Positions 49,418 to 59,529 are shown, numbered from the stretch's first letter. The stretch is DNA of 64,000 bases from Paraburkholderia lycopersici (GCF_900096975.1 NZ_FMYQ01000017.1:1-64000), one strand, 5' to 3'. Translations and numbers: made by a program. Notes: generated by a model from the sequence alone, not told the origin.

Positions 49418-50080
49418 ATGGCGGCGATCAGCGTAGTCCTGTTCGACCTGGAAGGCGTGCTGTCGTACTACGACCGCGACGCGCGTGTCGCGAGCCTGGC
49501 GGCCTCGACCGGCGCGCCGCCCGAGGCCGTCCGTCATGCGATCTGGGGCTCGGGCCTCGAAGCACGCGCCGACGCGGGCGAACTCGATCCCGACGACTAT
49601 TTGCGCGCGCTCGGCGCCGTGCTGGGCCGCGCGGTGAGCCGCGATGCCTGGCTCGCCTCGCGCCGCGCCTCGATCACGCCGAACGAGGCGGCGCTCGCGC
49701 TGGCGCAGCGCGTGGCGACGCGTTCGCATATCGCCGTGCTGACCAACAATTCCCCGCTCGTCACCGATTACCTCGACTATCTGAATCCGCCCGTTGCCCG
49801 GCTGTTCGGCGCGCGGATCTATTCCTCGGCGGCATTCGGCGCGGTCAAGCCGGCCGCGCAGACTTACCTTGGCTGCGTCGCGCAGCTCGGCGCAACGCCG
49901 CAGGCGACGCTCTTTATCGACGACAGCCAGGCCAATGTGACGGGCGCGCTCGAAGCCGGCCTGCAGGCGCGCCAGTTCGTCGATGCCGATTCCCTCGCTC
50001 ACGATCTCGAGCGGCTCGGGCTCATCGATGGCGGGCCGCCTCCCGCGAGCCATACCGGCGATGCGTCACGCGGCGTTTGA
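49418..50080 (+). CDS. HAD-superfamily hydrolase
   Basis: A 220-residue phosphatase-like protein. Motif I is LFDLEGVL, where the second Asp of the usual Asp-x-Asp is Glu; motif II is VLTNNSP; the Lys of motif III is in AFGAVKPAAQTY; motif IV is LFIDDSQANV. The cap domain is helical (residues 20-90). Subgroup relatives are haloacid dehalogenase-like phosphatases. The ATG at 49418 follows GGGAG; a longer frame from 49388 is possible. Confidence 0.88.
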   Translation: MAAISVVLFDLEGVLSYYDRDARVASLAASTGAPPEAVRHAIWGSGLEARADAGELDPDDYLRALGAVLGRAVSRDAWLASRRASITPNEAALALAQRVATRSHIAVLTNNSPLVTDYLDYLNPPVARLFGARIYSSAAFGAVKPAAQTYLGCVAQLGATPQATLFIDDSQANVTGALEAGLQARQFVDADSLAHDLERLGLIDGGPPPASHTGDASRGV

Positions 50081-50552
50081 GCCGCGCGCGCTATGAAGCC
50101 GCGCCCGGCTGCGGACGGTCCGCATTTCCAGCACGGGAGACCGCACGCGACGCACGAAATGAAGGTCCACCGTCAGCATGCCCAGGCGCGCGGAACAACG
50201 GGCCGAACGCATGGGTTGCGAATAGACGGGAGCTTGCGATTGAAGATGCGATGCAACCGGGCCTTGGCTCGCGACGCTGTGGCTGGGCGTGCCCACGCCC
50301 CTCGCATTCGCGCAGCAACCGGGCGCGCCGGCGGCCCTCGGGCCGGCTCCCGGCGCGCCGCTGCCCGCGCAGGGCTGGCTCGTGCGCGGCCATCGGGCTC
50401 AATCCCTACGTGGCCGCGGCTAAATTCGTGCTCGCGCGCGCCGACGATCGCAAAACCGTGGAATGCGCGGCGGCCGAAGTGGCCGACCACGGTTGTGGCG
50501 CGTGAAAGCGACGTAGCCGTGATGCGCCGCGCCCGGCGCGGAGGCGTTGGCC
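50081..50552. other. non-coding or decayed region
   Basis: Between the HAD and GST genes 472 bases hold no supported gene. Plus-strand residues near 50400-50505 (LNPYVAAAKFVLARADDRKT) look protein-like but have no start, so this may be the tail of a lost gene. Confidence 0.4.
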
Positions 50553-51257
50553 TTAGCCGCGCGCCGGAATGTTGAGCCCGCGCTCGACCGCCGGGCGCGC
50601 GAGGAACGCATCGAGCACGCGCGCGACGTTCCTGAAGTCCGCATAGCCCACGAGGTCTCCCGCCTCATAGAAGCCGACGAGGTTGCGTACCCAGCCGAAC
50701 GTGGCCATGTCGGCGATGGTGTACTCGTCGCCCATGATCCATTGGCGCCCGGCAAGGCGCTGGTCGAGCACGCCGAGCAGGCGGCGCGACTCGGCAACGT
50801 AACGGTCGCGCGGACGCTTGTCCTCGTATTCCTTGCCCGCGAACTTGTAGAAGAAGCCCACCTGGCCGAACATCGGGCCGATGCCGCCCATCTGGAACAT
50901 GACCCACTGGATCGTCTCGTAGCGCGCCGCGCCCTCGCGGGCGAGGAAGCGTCCGCATTTGTCGGCGAGATAGATGAGGATCGCGCCCGACTCGAAGAGC
51001 GCGAGCGGCTCGCCGCCAGGGCCGTTCGGATCGAGGATCGCGGGAATCTTGTTGTTGGGATTCAGCGAGAGAAATTCCGGCGACATCTGGTCGTTCGCAT
51101 CGAAGCGCACCAGATGCGGCTCATAGGGGAGCCCGCTTTCCTCGAGCATGATCGACACCTTGACGCCATTGGGCGTGGGCAGCGAATAGAGCTGGATACG
51201 CTCCGGATGTTGCGCAGGCCACTTCCTGGTGACGGGAAACGCGGAAAGGTTGTTCAT
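50553..51257 (-). CDS. glutathione S-transferase family protein (YghU/Nu-like)
   Basis: A 234-residue protein with a thioredoxin-fold N-domain (about 20-105; LYSLPTPNGVKVSIMLEESG, NPNNKIPAI and ALFESGAILIYLADKCG) and an all-helical C-domain. The Thr-Pro-Asn-Gly segment is characteristic of Nu-class/YghU and Ure2-like enzymes, which act as disulfide-bond reductases or peroxidases. The start at 51257 follows AAGGA. Confidence 0.9.
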   Translation of the reverse strand: MNNLSAFPVTRKWPAQHPERIQLYSLPTPNGVKVSIMLEESGLPYEPHLVRFDANDQMSPEFLSLNPNNKIPAILDPNGPGGEPLALFESGAILIYLADKCGRFLAREGAARYETIQWVMFQMGGIGPMFGQVGFFYKFAGKEYEDKRPRDRYVAESRRLLGVLDQRLAGRQWIMGDEYTIADMATFGWVRNLVGFYEAGDLVGYADFRNVARVLDAFLARPAVERGLNIPARG

Positions 51258-51366
51258 GCGAGGTCCTTGGAGTCCTTGGGCGATGCGGCGCGCGAAGCGG
51301 AGGCGCCGGCAGGCCGCCAAGTGTAGTGGAAATGGCGCGCGCCGTGTTTTGGGCCCAGGGCGCCGC

Positions 51367-51678
51367 TCACACGCTTCCTTCGCGCTCGACCACGAGAATG
51401 CGCGCCTCGCCGCGCGGATGGGCGACGTGCTCGCAGCCGACGCCCGCGAAGAAAATGTCGCCGGCTTCGAGCACGGCGATACGTTCGGCGCCGCGCTCGC
51501 GGTAGTGCATGTCGACCACGCCGTCGAGCACGGCGAATACTTCCTCGCCGTCGTTGACGTGCCACGTGTAGGGCTTGTCGGTCCAGTGCAGGCGCACGGT
51601 GGTGCCGTTCATGCTGGCGATGTCGAGCGCACCCCAGGGCCGGGCCGCCGTGAAGGTTTTCGAGCGGATGATTTTCAT
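51367..51678 (-). CDS. cupin-domain protein
   Basis: A 103-residue single-cupin protein. The two barrel motifs are WHVNDGEEVFAVLDGVVD and GDIFFAGVGCEHVAHP, giving possible metal ligands His, Glu and His. Such proteins are often isomerases, dioxygenases or storage-like sensors; the activity is not apparent. It lies in a row of small stress/detox genes on the minus strand. Confidence 0.82.
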   Translation of the reverse strand: MKIIRSKTFTAARPWGALDIASMNGTTVRLHWTDKPYTWHVNDGEEVFAVLDGVVDMHYRERGAERIAVLEAGDIFFAGVGCEHVAHPRGEARILVVEREGSV

Positions 51679-51880
51679 GGTTTGAGGCTCTTTCGCGCGG
51701 CGCAGGCCGGTGCTTATGGATGGGCGGGCAAAGACCGCGAGGGAGACGCGGCGTCACGTGATCTTTCGCGAGAACGCGAAGAGGACGTAGCCGCCGCAAG
51801 GCAAACCGGCATCGGCCGCGAAGCGAGGCGACGCTGGCCCCGCCCGCGACGGATTTGCGCGCGGGCGCTGCCGTCGGGGC

Positions 51881-52603
51881 TTAGCGCGCCGTGCGCCGCG
51901 GCCACAGCGTGCGGCCCCAGAATGTCAGCGAACGATCCCAGGCGAGCTGCGCCCAGACGGGGTCGTACTGCGTGATGGCGATGCGGTTCGGGCCTACGGC
52001 GGTCTCGTTCGCGAAGGCATGGTGAGCGAGATAGCGATGGAACTCGACATCGACGTCGGCGTCCTTGAGCTTCGTTTCGAGCGTCGCCACGGTTTCGATG
52101 CTGAACGCCTGGTCCTGGGTCGCGAAGTGGCCGAGGACCGGCGCGGTGATCTTGCTCGCGTCGATGTATTCGAGCGGCGGGAAGCCGTACCACACCACGG
52201 CGCCCGACAGGCCCGGGATCATGGTGGCCGCGAGCAGCGTGAGCGCGCCGCCCATGCAGTAGCCGGTCACGCCCACGCGATCCGTGAGCGTCTTCAGGTA
52301 GGTGACCGCGCCGTACACGTCCTGCGAAGCCGCGTCCGCGAAGTCGAGGCCGGTCATCAGATGGTGGGCCTCTTCCTGTTCGACCGTGCTCTTGCCGCGA
52401 TAGAGGTCGGGCACGAGCGCCAGATAGCCCGCTTGCGCGAGCCGGTCGGCCACGCCGCGAATCTGGTCGTTCAAGCCCCACCACTCCTGAATCACGACGA
52501 TGGCGGGCGCGCCCTCGGTCTTTTCGGGTTTGGCGAGATAACCCTGGAGCGTCTGGCCGTCAGGGCGGGTAAAGGAAATCATGGATCCGGCGGACTGTTT
52601 CAT
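51881..52603 (-). CDS. dienelactone hydrolase family protein
   Basis: A 240-residue alpha/beta hydrolase. The nucleophile elbow is GYCMGGAL with Cys in place of Ser, as in true dienelactone hydrolases; Glu in VIQEWWGLND and the His of LAHHAFANE complete the site. The likely reaction is ring opening of dienelactones in aromatic degradation, but many relatives have unknown lactone substrates. The ATG at 52603 is chosen; an ATG at 52582 is possible. Confidence 0.9.
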   Translation of the reverse strand: MKQSAGSMISFTRPDGQTLQGYLAKPEKTEGAPAIVVIQEWWGLNDQIRGVADRLAQAGYLALVPDLYRGKSTVEQEEAHHLMTGLDFADAASQDVYGAVTYLKTLTDRVGVTGYCMGGALTLLAATMIPGLSGAVVWYGFPPLEYIDASKITAPVLGHFATQDQAFSIETVATLETKLKDADVDVEFHRYLAHHAFANETAVGPNRIAITQYDPVWAQLAWDRSLTFWGRTLWPRRTAR

Positions 52604-52724
52604 GGGGGCAACCCTCGGTGGTACGGTTGAACGAAAGCCGTAGCATAGCGCTTGCATGCGCGGCTTGCGCGAATGCGCCGGGCCGCCGGACTAACGCGTT
52701 TCGCGCCCCTCCGGCGGGCGGCGC

Positions 52725-53144
52725 TCACTGGCCGATCAGGTGGAGCACGACGTCGCGCGCGTGTGCCTGCCGCCGATGCTCGAACAGGTAGATCCCCTGC
52801 CATGTGCCCAGCACGGGTTCGCCGTGCTCGACCGGAATCGAGAGCTGCGTGTGCGTGAGCGCCGTGCGCAGATGCGCGGGCATGTCGTCGGCGCCTTCGG
52901 TGTCGTGCTCGTAGCGCCGGGGATCTTCGGGGGCGAGCTGTTCGAAGTAACGTTCGATGTCGCGGCGCACCGAGGAATCGGCGTTCTCCTGGATCAGCAG
53001 CGACGCCGACGTGTGGCGGCAGAAAAGCGTGAGCAGGCCGGTGCCGATGCGCTGTTCGCGCACGAACGCGCGGACCTCGCCGCTGATTTCGACAAGCCCG
53101 CGCGTGCACGTGCTCACCTGCAGATGATGAATGGCCTGGCGCAT
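52725..53144 (-). CDS. yjbQ: YjbQ/UPF0047 family protein
   Basis: A 139-residue protein of the widely conserved secondary-thiamine-phosphate-synthase-like family. The signature TLFCRHTSASLLIQENADSS, the acidic/His loop YEHDTEGADDMPAHLR and the ending GTWQGIYLFEHR are all intact. Family members may phosphatise or salvage thiamine precursors; the physiological role is uncertain. Start follows GGGAGAA. Confidence 0.92.
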   Translation of the reverse strand: MRQAIHHLQVSTCTRGLVEISGEVRAFVREQRIGTGLLTLFCRHTSASLLIQENADSSVRRDIERYFEQLAPEDPRRYEHDTEGADDMPAHLRTALTHTQLSIPVEHGEPVLGTWQGIYLFEHRRQAHARDVVLHLIGQ

Positions 53145-53367
53145 GATCGATTCTCCCTGGCGGACCGCCGCGCGAGAAAGAGCGGGCAGCTCGCGGTGCA
53201 GCGGTCAAGCATAGCGCAGGCACGCGGGGCGCGCTGAGCGGCCCCGCAGCCCCGCGGGCCGGGTCGCGCGCGCTGTGCCGCATGCTGGTACGATGTCGGC
53301 CTTGCCGAAAACTGGTGCAAACCGCCGGTGCGAACCTCGGCCGACCGGCCACGAAGGAGAAAACGAC

Positions 53368-54018
53368 TTGAATCTCACCCGCTTCGCGAAAGCACGCCAC
53401 GCCGCCAAGGCGTTCGACCCCGCTCGCAAGATTCCCGCCGCCGTCATCGAAGAACTCAAGGAACTGATCCGCTTCAGCCCGTCGTCGGTGAACTCGCAGC
53501 CGTGGCACTTCGTGGTGGCCGAAAGCGACGCCGCCCGGGCACGGATCGCCAGGGGCATGGAAGGTTTCGCATACAACGAACCGAAGGTCAGCCGCGCCTC
53601 GCACGTGATGGTGCTGTGCGTGCGCACCGACATGGACGAAGCGCATCTCGCCCAGGTGCTCGCGCAGGAAGCGGCCGACGGGCGCTTCGCGAACGCCGAA
53701 GCGAAGGCGGGCCAGGAAAAGACGCGCTCGTTCTACGTGAACCTGCATCGCGAGCGCGGCGACCTGGCGGCGTGGATGGAAAAGCAGGCGTATCTCGCGC
53801 TCGGCACGCTGCTGATCGGCGCATCGACGCTCGAAATCGACGCCTGCCCGATGGAAGGTTTCGACGCGAACGCCCTCGACGAAGAACTGGGCCTGCGCGA
53901 GCAGGGCCTCACCGCGCTCGTGGTGATCGGCCTTGGCTACCGCAGCGCCGACGACTTCAACGCGAAGCTGCCGAAGTCGCGCTTGCCCGCGGCGACGGTA
54001 TTTACCGATCTCGGTTGA
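53368..54018 (+). CDS. oxygen-insensitive nitroreductase (NfsB-like)
   Basis: A 216-residue FMN enzyme, the normal NfsB length. It opens LNLTRFAKARHAAKAFDP with the Arg-His FMN contact, and has IRFSPSSVNSQPWHFVV and LGLREQGLTALVVIGLGYR. The start is a TTG at 53368 fixed by GAAGGAGA seven bases before; upstream ATGs would add an unrelated tail. It reduces nitro compounds or quinones with NAD(P)H. Confidence 0.92.
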   Translation: MNLTRFAKARHAAKAFDPARKIPAAVIEELKELIRFSPSSVNSQPWHFVVAESDAARARIARGMEGFAYNEPKVSRASHVMVLCVRTDMDEAHLAQVLAQEAADGRFANAEAKAGQEKTRSFYVNLHRERGDLAAWMEKQAYLALGTLLIGASTLEIDACPMEGFDANALDEELGLREQGLTALVVIGLGYRSADDFNAKLPKSRLPAATVFTDLG

Positions 54019-54112
54019 TTCGGGACGGTCTGCGCCGCGCTCGCGGGAGTCGCGGCGATTCGAACCACCGGGGGCAATGCAGGATTCGTATTCGTATCAG
54101 GAGCGCCAGTCC

Positions 54113-54568
54113 ATGCAAGGCATCAAACGCCGGATCGTGTACGTCGCGTTGTTCGAGGGCATCGCGATCCTCATCACCGGTACGAGTTTCGCCTCGCTGT
54201 CGGGCAGTGGCATGGATCGCGCCAGCGCGGCGGCGGTGTTCTCGTCGCTGATCGCGGTGGGCTGGAACTTCGTCTACAACGTGCTGTTCGAGCGCTGGGA
54301 AGCGCGCCAGACGAAGCGCGGCCGCGGCGTCGCGCGCCGCATCGCCCATGCCGCCGGCTTCGAGGGCGGCCTCATCGTATTTCTCGTGCCGATGATCGCG
54401 CTCACGCTGCGCGTACCGCTTGCCGAGGCGTTCCTGATGGACATCGGCCTCTCGGTGTTCTTTCTCGTCTACGCCTACCTCTACAACCTGATCTTCGACG
54501 CCGTGTTCGGCTTGCCCGCGTCGGCGTTGCCGGTGACGCACGCTTCGGAAACCACGCCGCGCGCGTAG
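54113..54568 (+). CDS. PACE-family efflux transporter
   Basis: A 151-residue four-span inner-membrane protein with two BTP domains. The markers RRIVYVALFEGIAILI, AVGWNFVYNVLFERWEA, HAAGFEGGLIVFLVPM and FLVYAYLYNLIFDAVFG match chlorhexidine/polyamine exporters of the AceI type. The paired Glu residues in helices 1 and 3 (FEG) are kept. It lies 15 bases from the end of the convergent RND operon. Confidence 0.9.
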   Translation: MQGIKRRIVYVALFEGIAILITGTSFASLSGSGMDRASAAAVFSSLIAVGWNFVYNVLFERWEARQTKRGRGVARRIAHAAGFEGGLIVFLVPMIALTLRVPLAEAFLMDIGLSVFFLVYAYLYNLIFDAVFGLPASALPVTHASETTPRA

Positions 54569-54583
54569 CGCGGATTCCTCCGC

Positions 54584-56218
54584 TCAAGGGCCGACGGTAT
54601 GGCTTTGCGTCCGGCTCGCTTCGACGCCAGCTGGACCGCTCGCACTCGCACTCGCCGCGGCCGCTGCGGCGTCGGGCGCCGGCGTCATGACGCGCGCCGG
54701 ATGCTGGGCATCGTGCAGCTCGCCGGACCATCCGCCGCCCAGGTCGCCGATCAGCGACGCCGTGTCGAGCAGCCGCTGCTGCTGGACGTTGAGCGCGCTC
54801 TGCTGGTTGCTCAGTTGCGTGGCGAGGGCCGTCGCGACCGTCGTGTAGTCCACCGTTCCCGCCTCGTACTCGTTCTGCGCGATTTGCGCGCCGTGGATCG
54901 CGTCGCGTACCGCGGCGTCGAGCACCTCTGCCTGCTGCGCGAGTATGCGCAGCGCCGAGAGATCGTTCTCCACGCCCTGGAACGCAGCGAGCACCGTGCC
55001 CCGATAGTTCGCCACCGCCGCGTCGTAGCCCGCGCGCGCGGCCGCCACCTGGCCGCCGCGCTGGCCGCCGTCGAAGATCGTCTGCGTCGCGCTCGCGCCG
55101 AGCGACCACACATAGTTGCTGATATGCAGCAACCCGGAAAGCGGCGACTGCGTGAACCCGTCGAGCGCGGTGAGCGAGATCGCCGGATAGTACGCAGCCA
55201 CCGCCACGCCGATCGCCGCATTGGCCGAGGCCATCTGCCGCTCCGCCGTCGCGACGTCGGGCCGGCGCTGCAGCAGCGTGGAGGGCACGCCCGCCGGAAT
55301 GACGGGCAGCATGGGCAGTTTCGCGCTGTGCGGGATATCGACTTCTTCGGGGTTGCGCCCCACGAGCACCGCGATGGCGTGCTCGTATTGCGCGCGCGCC
55401 ACGCCCAGTGCGATCAGGCTCGCGCGCGCGGATTCGAGCTGCGTGCGCGCGGAGATGAGGTCGGACGGCGGAACGGTGCCCGCCTGGTCCTGGTTGGCGA
55501 CCACGCGCAGGAAGTCCGTGTAGGCCTGCACGGTATGGGTGAGCAGGTCGATGTCGGCATCGGTGATGCGCAGGTCGATGACGGCGTTGGCGAGCGCGAT
55601 CTGTTCGGACAACGTGGCATTGGCGAGCGTGGCTTCGCTCGCCTGCGCCGTGGCCGACTGCTCCTCGATCTGCCGGCGCACCTGGCCCCACAGGTCGAGG
55701 TCCCAGCTCGCGTTGGCCTCCAGCGTGCCGCCGTTGACGATGCGCGCGCCATTCGGCGTTGACGTGATGCTGCTCACGCTGCTGAGCGTGCCCGTGGAGG
55801 AGCGCTCGCGCGCGAGCGAACCGGTGGCGCCGATGACTGGAAAGAGGCTCGCGCGCGCCACGCGCACTTCGGCCAGCGCTTCCTGATAGTTCGCGTAGCT
55901 CTGCCGCACCGTCTGGTTCGACACCTCGACGAGCGGCTCCAGTTCGTCGAGCAGCGGGTCCTGGAAGGCGGACCACCATTCGCCCTTGGGCCCCTGCGCG
56001 GCGTCGGGCTCGGCCTGGGTCCAGCCGGGCAGCTCTTTCCACGTGGCCGGCACGGCAACCTGGGGCCGATGGTAATCCGGCCCGACCATGCAGCCCGCGA
56101 GCAGCAACGCGGCGGCGAGCGGGACGAGCTGGACGAGCGGCAGCAGCCGTGCTCTCGCGCGCCGGGCGGCGCAAGGAAAGGTTCGCGTGAGCGATCGGTC
56201 AAAGCGGGTCTTCATCAT
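54584..56218 (-). CDS. RND efflux outer-membrane lipoprotein (NodT family)
   Basis: A 544-residue TolC-like outer-membrane factor. A signal peptide ends in the lipobox LLLAGC (Cys near 43), so it is lipid-anchored. Helical barrel segments include ASWDLDLWGQVRRQIEEQSA and VTVAL-type repeats; LLQRRPDVATAERQMASANA and NYRGTVLAAFQGVENDLSAL are family hallmarks. The start overlaps the upstream pump gene as ATGA. It closes the MdtABC-type operon. The C-terminal tail (about 515-544) is Ala-rich and probably disordered. Confidence 0.93.
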   Translation of the reverse strand: MMKTRFDRSLTRTFPCAARRARARLLPLVQLVPLAAALLLAGCMVGPDYHRPQVAVPATWKELPGWTQAEPDAAQGPKGEWWSAFQDPLLDELEPLVEVSNQTVRQSYANYQEALAEVRVARASLFPVIGATGSLARERSSTGTLSSVSSITSTPNGARIVNGGTLEANASWDLDLWGQVRRQIEEQSATAQASEATLANATLSEQIALANAVIDLRITDADIDLLTHTVQAYTDFLRVVANQDQAGTVPPSDLISARTQLESARASLIALGVARAQYEHAIAVLVGRNPEEVDIPHSAKLPMLPVIPAGVPSTLLQRRPDVATAERQMASANAAIGVAVAAYYPAISLTALDGFTQSPLSGLLHISNYVWSLGASATQTIFDGGQRGGQVAAARAGYDAAVANYRGTVLAAFQGVENDLSALRILAQQAEVLDAAVRDAIHGAQIAQNEYEAGTVDYTTVATALATQLSNQQSALNVQQQRLLDTASLIGDLGGGWSGELHDAQHPARVMTPAPDAAAAAASASASGPAGVEASRTQSHTVGP

Positions 56219-59200
56219 GATGCGCTCTCATCGGCCTGACGATTCCACGGCAGGCGCGCGGCCCAGCGCGCGAGGCGCGCGCGCAGGCGGTCGAGGAACA
56301 GGTAAATCACAGGCGTGGTGTACAGCGTAAAGACCTGGCTCAGGATCAGGCCGCCCATGACCGTCACGCCGAGCGGCTGACGCAGCGAGCCCCCCTGGCC
56401 GATGCCGATGGCGAGCGGCACCGCGCCGAGCACGGCCGCGAAGGTCGTCATCATGATCGGGCGCAGACGCACCACGGCGGCTTCGTGAATCGCGCCGCGC
56501 GCGTCCATGCCGCCGTTGCGCTGCAGCTGGATCGCGACGTCGACCATCATGATGCCGTTCTTCTTCACGATACCGATCAGCAGAATGATGCCGATCATCG
56601 CGATCACCGAGAACGGCGTGCCGAAGATCAGCATGGCGAGCGTGGCGCCAATGCCGGCCGAGGGCAGCGTCGAGAGGATCGTGAGCGGGTGGATGGTGTT
56701 TTCGTAGAGCACGCCCAGCACGATGTAGACCACGGCGAGCGCGGCGACGATGAGGAGCGGCACGGTGCCCATCGATTGCGCGTAGGCTTGCGCCGCGCCC
56801 GCGAAGGCGCCGTGGATCGACGCGGGCATGCCGATGTTGCGCTCGGCCTGCTCGATGATCCGGCCGGCTTCGGAAAGCGAGCCGCCCTTGGGCAGGTTGA
56901 ACGAGATCGTGCCCGCCACTTCCGTGCCCTGGTGATTGACCTGGGTGGCCGTGTGGCGCGTTTTCCAGTCCATGAGCGCCATGAGGGGCACCATGGTTTC
57001 CGCGGCCGTGCTGTCCGCGCTGCCGCTCGAGCTGCCGCCCTTGCTGTTGGCGATCGCATTGTTCTGCTGGTTGGCCACGGCGTTGGCGTTGCGCGCGTTG
57101 GTGTTGCCGCTCGCGGCGCTTGTCGTGGTCACGGAGGTGAAAGGCGTGACGCCCGAAATGACGCTTTCCGGCATCTGGGTTTGCGCGGCGCCGCTCGCGT
57201 TGCCTGCCGCCGTGCTCAGCCAGATGCGGTCGAACGACTGCGGAAACTGCCAGTACTGCGGCGCGACTTCCATCACGACGAAGTACTGGTTGATCGCGTT
57301 GTAGATGGTCGACACGGTGCGCTGGCCGAAGGCGTCGTAGAGCACATTGTCGACCTGGTTCGGATCGAAGCCATAGCGCTTGGCGGTCGCGCGTTGCACG
57401 GTCATGTAGGCCTCCAGACCATTTTGCTGCAGGTCGGAGTTCACATCCATCATCTGGTCGCGGTGCCTGTTCAGCTCGTCCACGAGACGCGGTACCCACG
57501 TGAAGAGCGCGTCGGCGTCGTCGCTCGTGAGCGTGTACTGATACTCGGCCGCCGACTGCCGCCCGCCGATCTGCAAGTCCTGCTGCGCCTGCATGAAGAG
57601 GCGCGCGCCCGAAACGGCGTTGAGCTTCGGGCGCAGGCGGTTCACGACCTCGGTGGCCGAAAGACGCCGCTCGGAAATGGGCTTCAGCTCGACGAAGACG
57701 GTGGCCGTATTGAGCGCGCGGCCGCCCGTGAAGCCGGCCACCGACTCCACGGCGGGATCGGCTTTCACGATGGCCTGCAACTGCGCGAGCTTCTTCTCCA
57801 TCGCCGTAAACGAAATGCTCTGGTCGGCAATGATCTGCCCGATCAGGATGCCCGTGTCCTGCTCGGGGAAGAACGTGCCGGAAAGCAGCCGCGCGAGAAA
57901 TACGTTGCCGACCAGCAGCGCGAACAGGATGAAGATCGTGAGCCGCGCATGATCGAGCGCGACATCGAGCGAGCGCGAGTAGAACTGCCTGAAGCGCTCG
58001 AACTGCGCCTCGATCCACACGGCGGCGCGCGAGGGCTTGCGATGCAGCGCCTCGCGCTTGAGCACGTAGGCGCACATGGTGGGCGTGACGGTGAGCGAGA
58101 TCACGAGCGAGATGAGGATCGCGATCGAGAGCGTCATCGCGAACTCGTGAAAGAGCAGGCCCACGATGCCGGGCATGAGCAGGATCGGCAGGAACACGGC
58201 GATGAGCGAGAGGCTCATCGAAAGCACCGTAAAGCCCACTTCGCCCGCGCCGACCAGCGCCGCTTCCTTCGGATCGAGCCCGGCCTCCACGTGGCGCACG
58301 ATGTTTTCGAGCACCACCACGGCGTCGTCCACCACGAAGCCGGTGCCGATGGTGAGCGCCATGAGCGAAAGATTGTCGATGCTGTAGCCGAGCAGGTACA
58401 TCGGCCCGAACGTGCCGACGATGGAAAGCGGCAGCGCCACGGCGGGAATGAGCGTGGCGCGCGGCGAGAGCAGGAACACGAACACCACGCCGATCACGAG
58501 CAGCACGGCGATAAAGAGCGTGCGCTCGGTGTCGGCCACGGAGGCGCGCACGGATTCGGAGCGGTCGATCGCCACGTTCACCTTGATCGTGGCGGGCAGC
58601 GCGGCCTCGATCGAAGGCAGGCGCGCCCGGATCTGCTGCACCGTTTTCACGACGTTGCTGCCCGGCATGGGGTAGACGATCACGAGCACGGACGACTTGC
58701 CGTTGTAGAGCCCCGCGTTGCGTATGTTCTCGTTCGAATCGATGACCGAGGCCACGTCGCGCAGGAACACGGGCGCGCCGTTGCGATAGGCGATCACGAT
58801 GTCGCGGAACGGCGCGGCATTGCTGATCTGGTCGTTCGAGAGCACCTGGTAGCGCTGGTCGCCCTGGTCGATGTGGCCTTTGGCGCTGTTCGCGTTGGCC
58901 GCGCCGATGGACGCGCGCACGTCTTCGAGGCCGATGCCGTAGCTGTTGAGCTTGCCGGGCTCGAGCTCCACGCGCACCGAGGGCAATGCGCCGCCGCCCA
59001 GCGTGATCTGGCCCACGCCGTCCACCTGCGAGAGCTGCTGCATGATGACCGAATCGGCGGAATCGTAGAGCTGCGCCTTCGTGAGGGTGTCGGAGGTGAG
59101 CGCGAGCACCATGATCGGCGCGCTCGCGGGATTGTACTGGCGGTAAGTCGGATTGCTGCGCAGCGTGGTGGGCAGGTCGGCGCGCGCGGCCTGGATGGCG

Positions 59201-59529
59201 GCTTCCACGTCGCGCGCCGCGCCGTTGATGTCGCGGTTCAGCCCGAACACGACCACGATGAGCGACGAGCCCGTGTTGCTGATCGACGTGAGCTGCGACA
59301 CGTCGGCGATCGTCCCGAGGCGCCGCTCCAGCGGCTCGGCCACGGTGGACGCCATGATGTCCGGGCTTGCGCCCGCCATGTTGGCCTGCACCACGATCAC
59401 CGGATAGGCGATGTTGGGCAGCGGCGCCACCGGCAGCCGGAAAAAGGCCAGCGCCCCCGAAATGAGGATCGCGATCGCGAGCAGCGAAGTCGCGACCGGC
59501 CGCCGGATGAAGAGCGCCGAAAGATTCAC
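56215..59529 (-). CDS. mdtC: RND multidrug efflux pump subunit (MdtC-like)
   Basis: A 1104-residue inner-membrane pump with twelve spans and two large periplasmic loops. It opens MNLSALFIRRPVATSLLAIA. The proton-relay Asp pair is in helix 4 (GFVVDDAVVVLENIVRH). It is longer than the usual 1025-1040 residues: a low-complexity insertion rich in Asn, Ser and Ala lies at about 795-845 (NTNARNANAVANQQNNAIAN) in the second periplasmic loop. It overlaps both neighbours by four bases and should form a mixed trimer with the MdtB-like subunit. Confidence 0.94.
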   Translation of the reverse strand: MNLSALFIRRPVATSLLAIAILISGALAFFRLPVAPLPNIAYPVIVVQANMAGASPDIMASTVAEPLERRLGTIADVSQLTSISNTGSSLIVVVFGLNRDINGAARDVEAAIQAARADLPTTLRSNPTYRQYNPASAPIMVLALTSDTLTKAQLYDSADSVIMQQLSQVDGVGQITLGGGALPSVRVELEPGKLNSYGIGLEDVRASIGAANANSAKGHIDQGDQRYQVLSNDQISNAAPFRDIVIAYRNGAPVFLRDVASVIDSNENIRNAGLYNGKSSVLVIVYPMPGSNVVKTVQQIRARLPSIEAALPATIKVNVAIDRSESVRASVADTERTLFIAVLLVIGVVFVFLLSPRATLIPAVALPLSIVGTFGPMYLLGYSIDNLSLMALTIGTGFVVDDAVVVLENIVRHVEAGLDPKEAALVGAGEVGFTVLSMSLSLIAVFLPILLMPGIVGLLFHEFAMTLSIAILISLVISLTVTPTMCAYVLKREALHRKPSRAAVWIEAQFERFRQFYSRSLDVALDHARLTIFILFALLVGNVFLARLLSGTFFPEQDTGILIGQIIADQSISFTAMEKKLAQLQAIVKADPAVESVAGFTGGRALNTATVFVELKPISERRLSATEVVNRLRPKLNAVSGARLFMQAQQDLQIGGRQSAAEYQYTLTSDDADALFTWVPRLVDELNRHRDQMMDVNSDLQQNGLEAYMTVQRATAKRYGFDPNQVDNVLYDAFGQRTVSTIYNAINQYFVVMEVAPQYWQFPQSFDRIWLSTAAGNASGAAQTQMPESVISGVTPFTSVTTTSAASGNTNARNANAVANQQNNAIANSKGGSSSGSADSTAAETMVPLMALMDWKTRHTATQVNHQGTEVAGTISFNLPKGGSLSEAGRIIEQAERNIGMPASIHGAFAGAAQAYAQSMGTVPLLIVAALAVVYIVLGVLYENTIHPLTILSTLPSAGIGATLAMLIFGTPFSVIAMIGIILLIGIVKKNGIMMVDVAIQLQRNGGMDARGAIHEAAVVRLRPIMMTTFAAVLGAVPLAIGIGQGGSLRQPLGVTVMGGLILSQVFTLYTTPVIYLFLDRLRARLARWAARLPWNRQADESAS

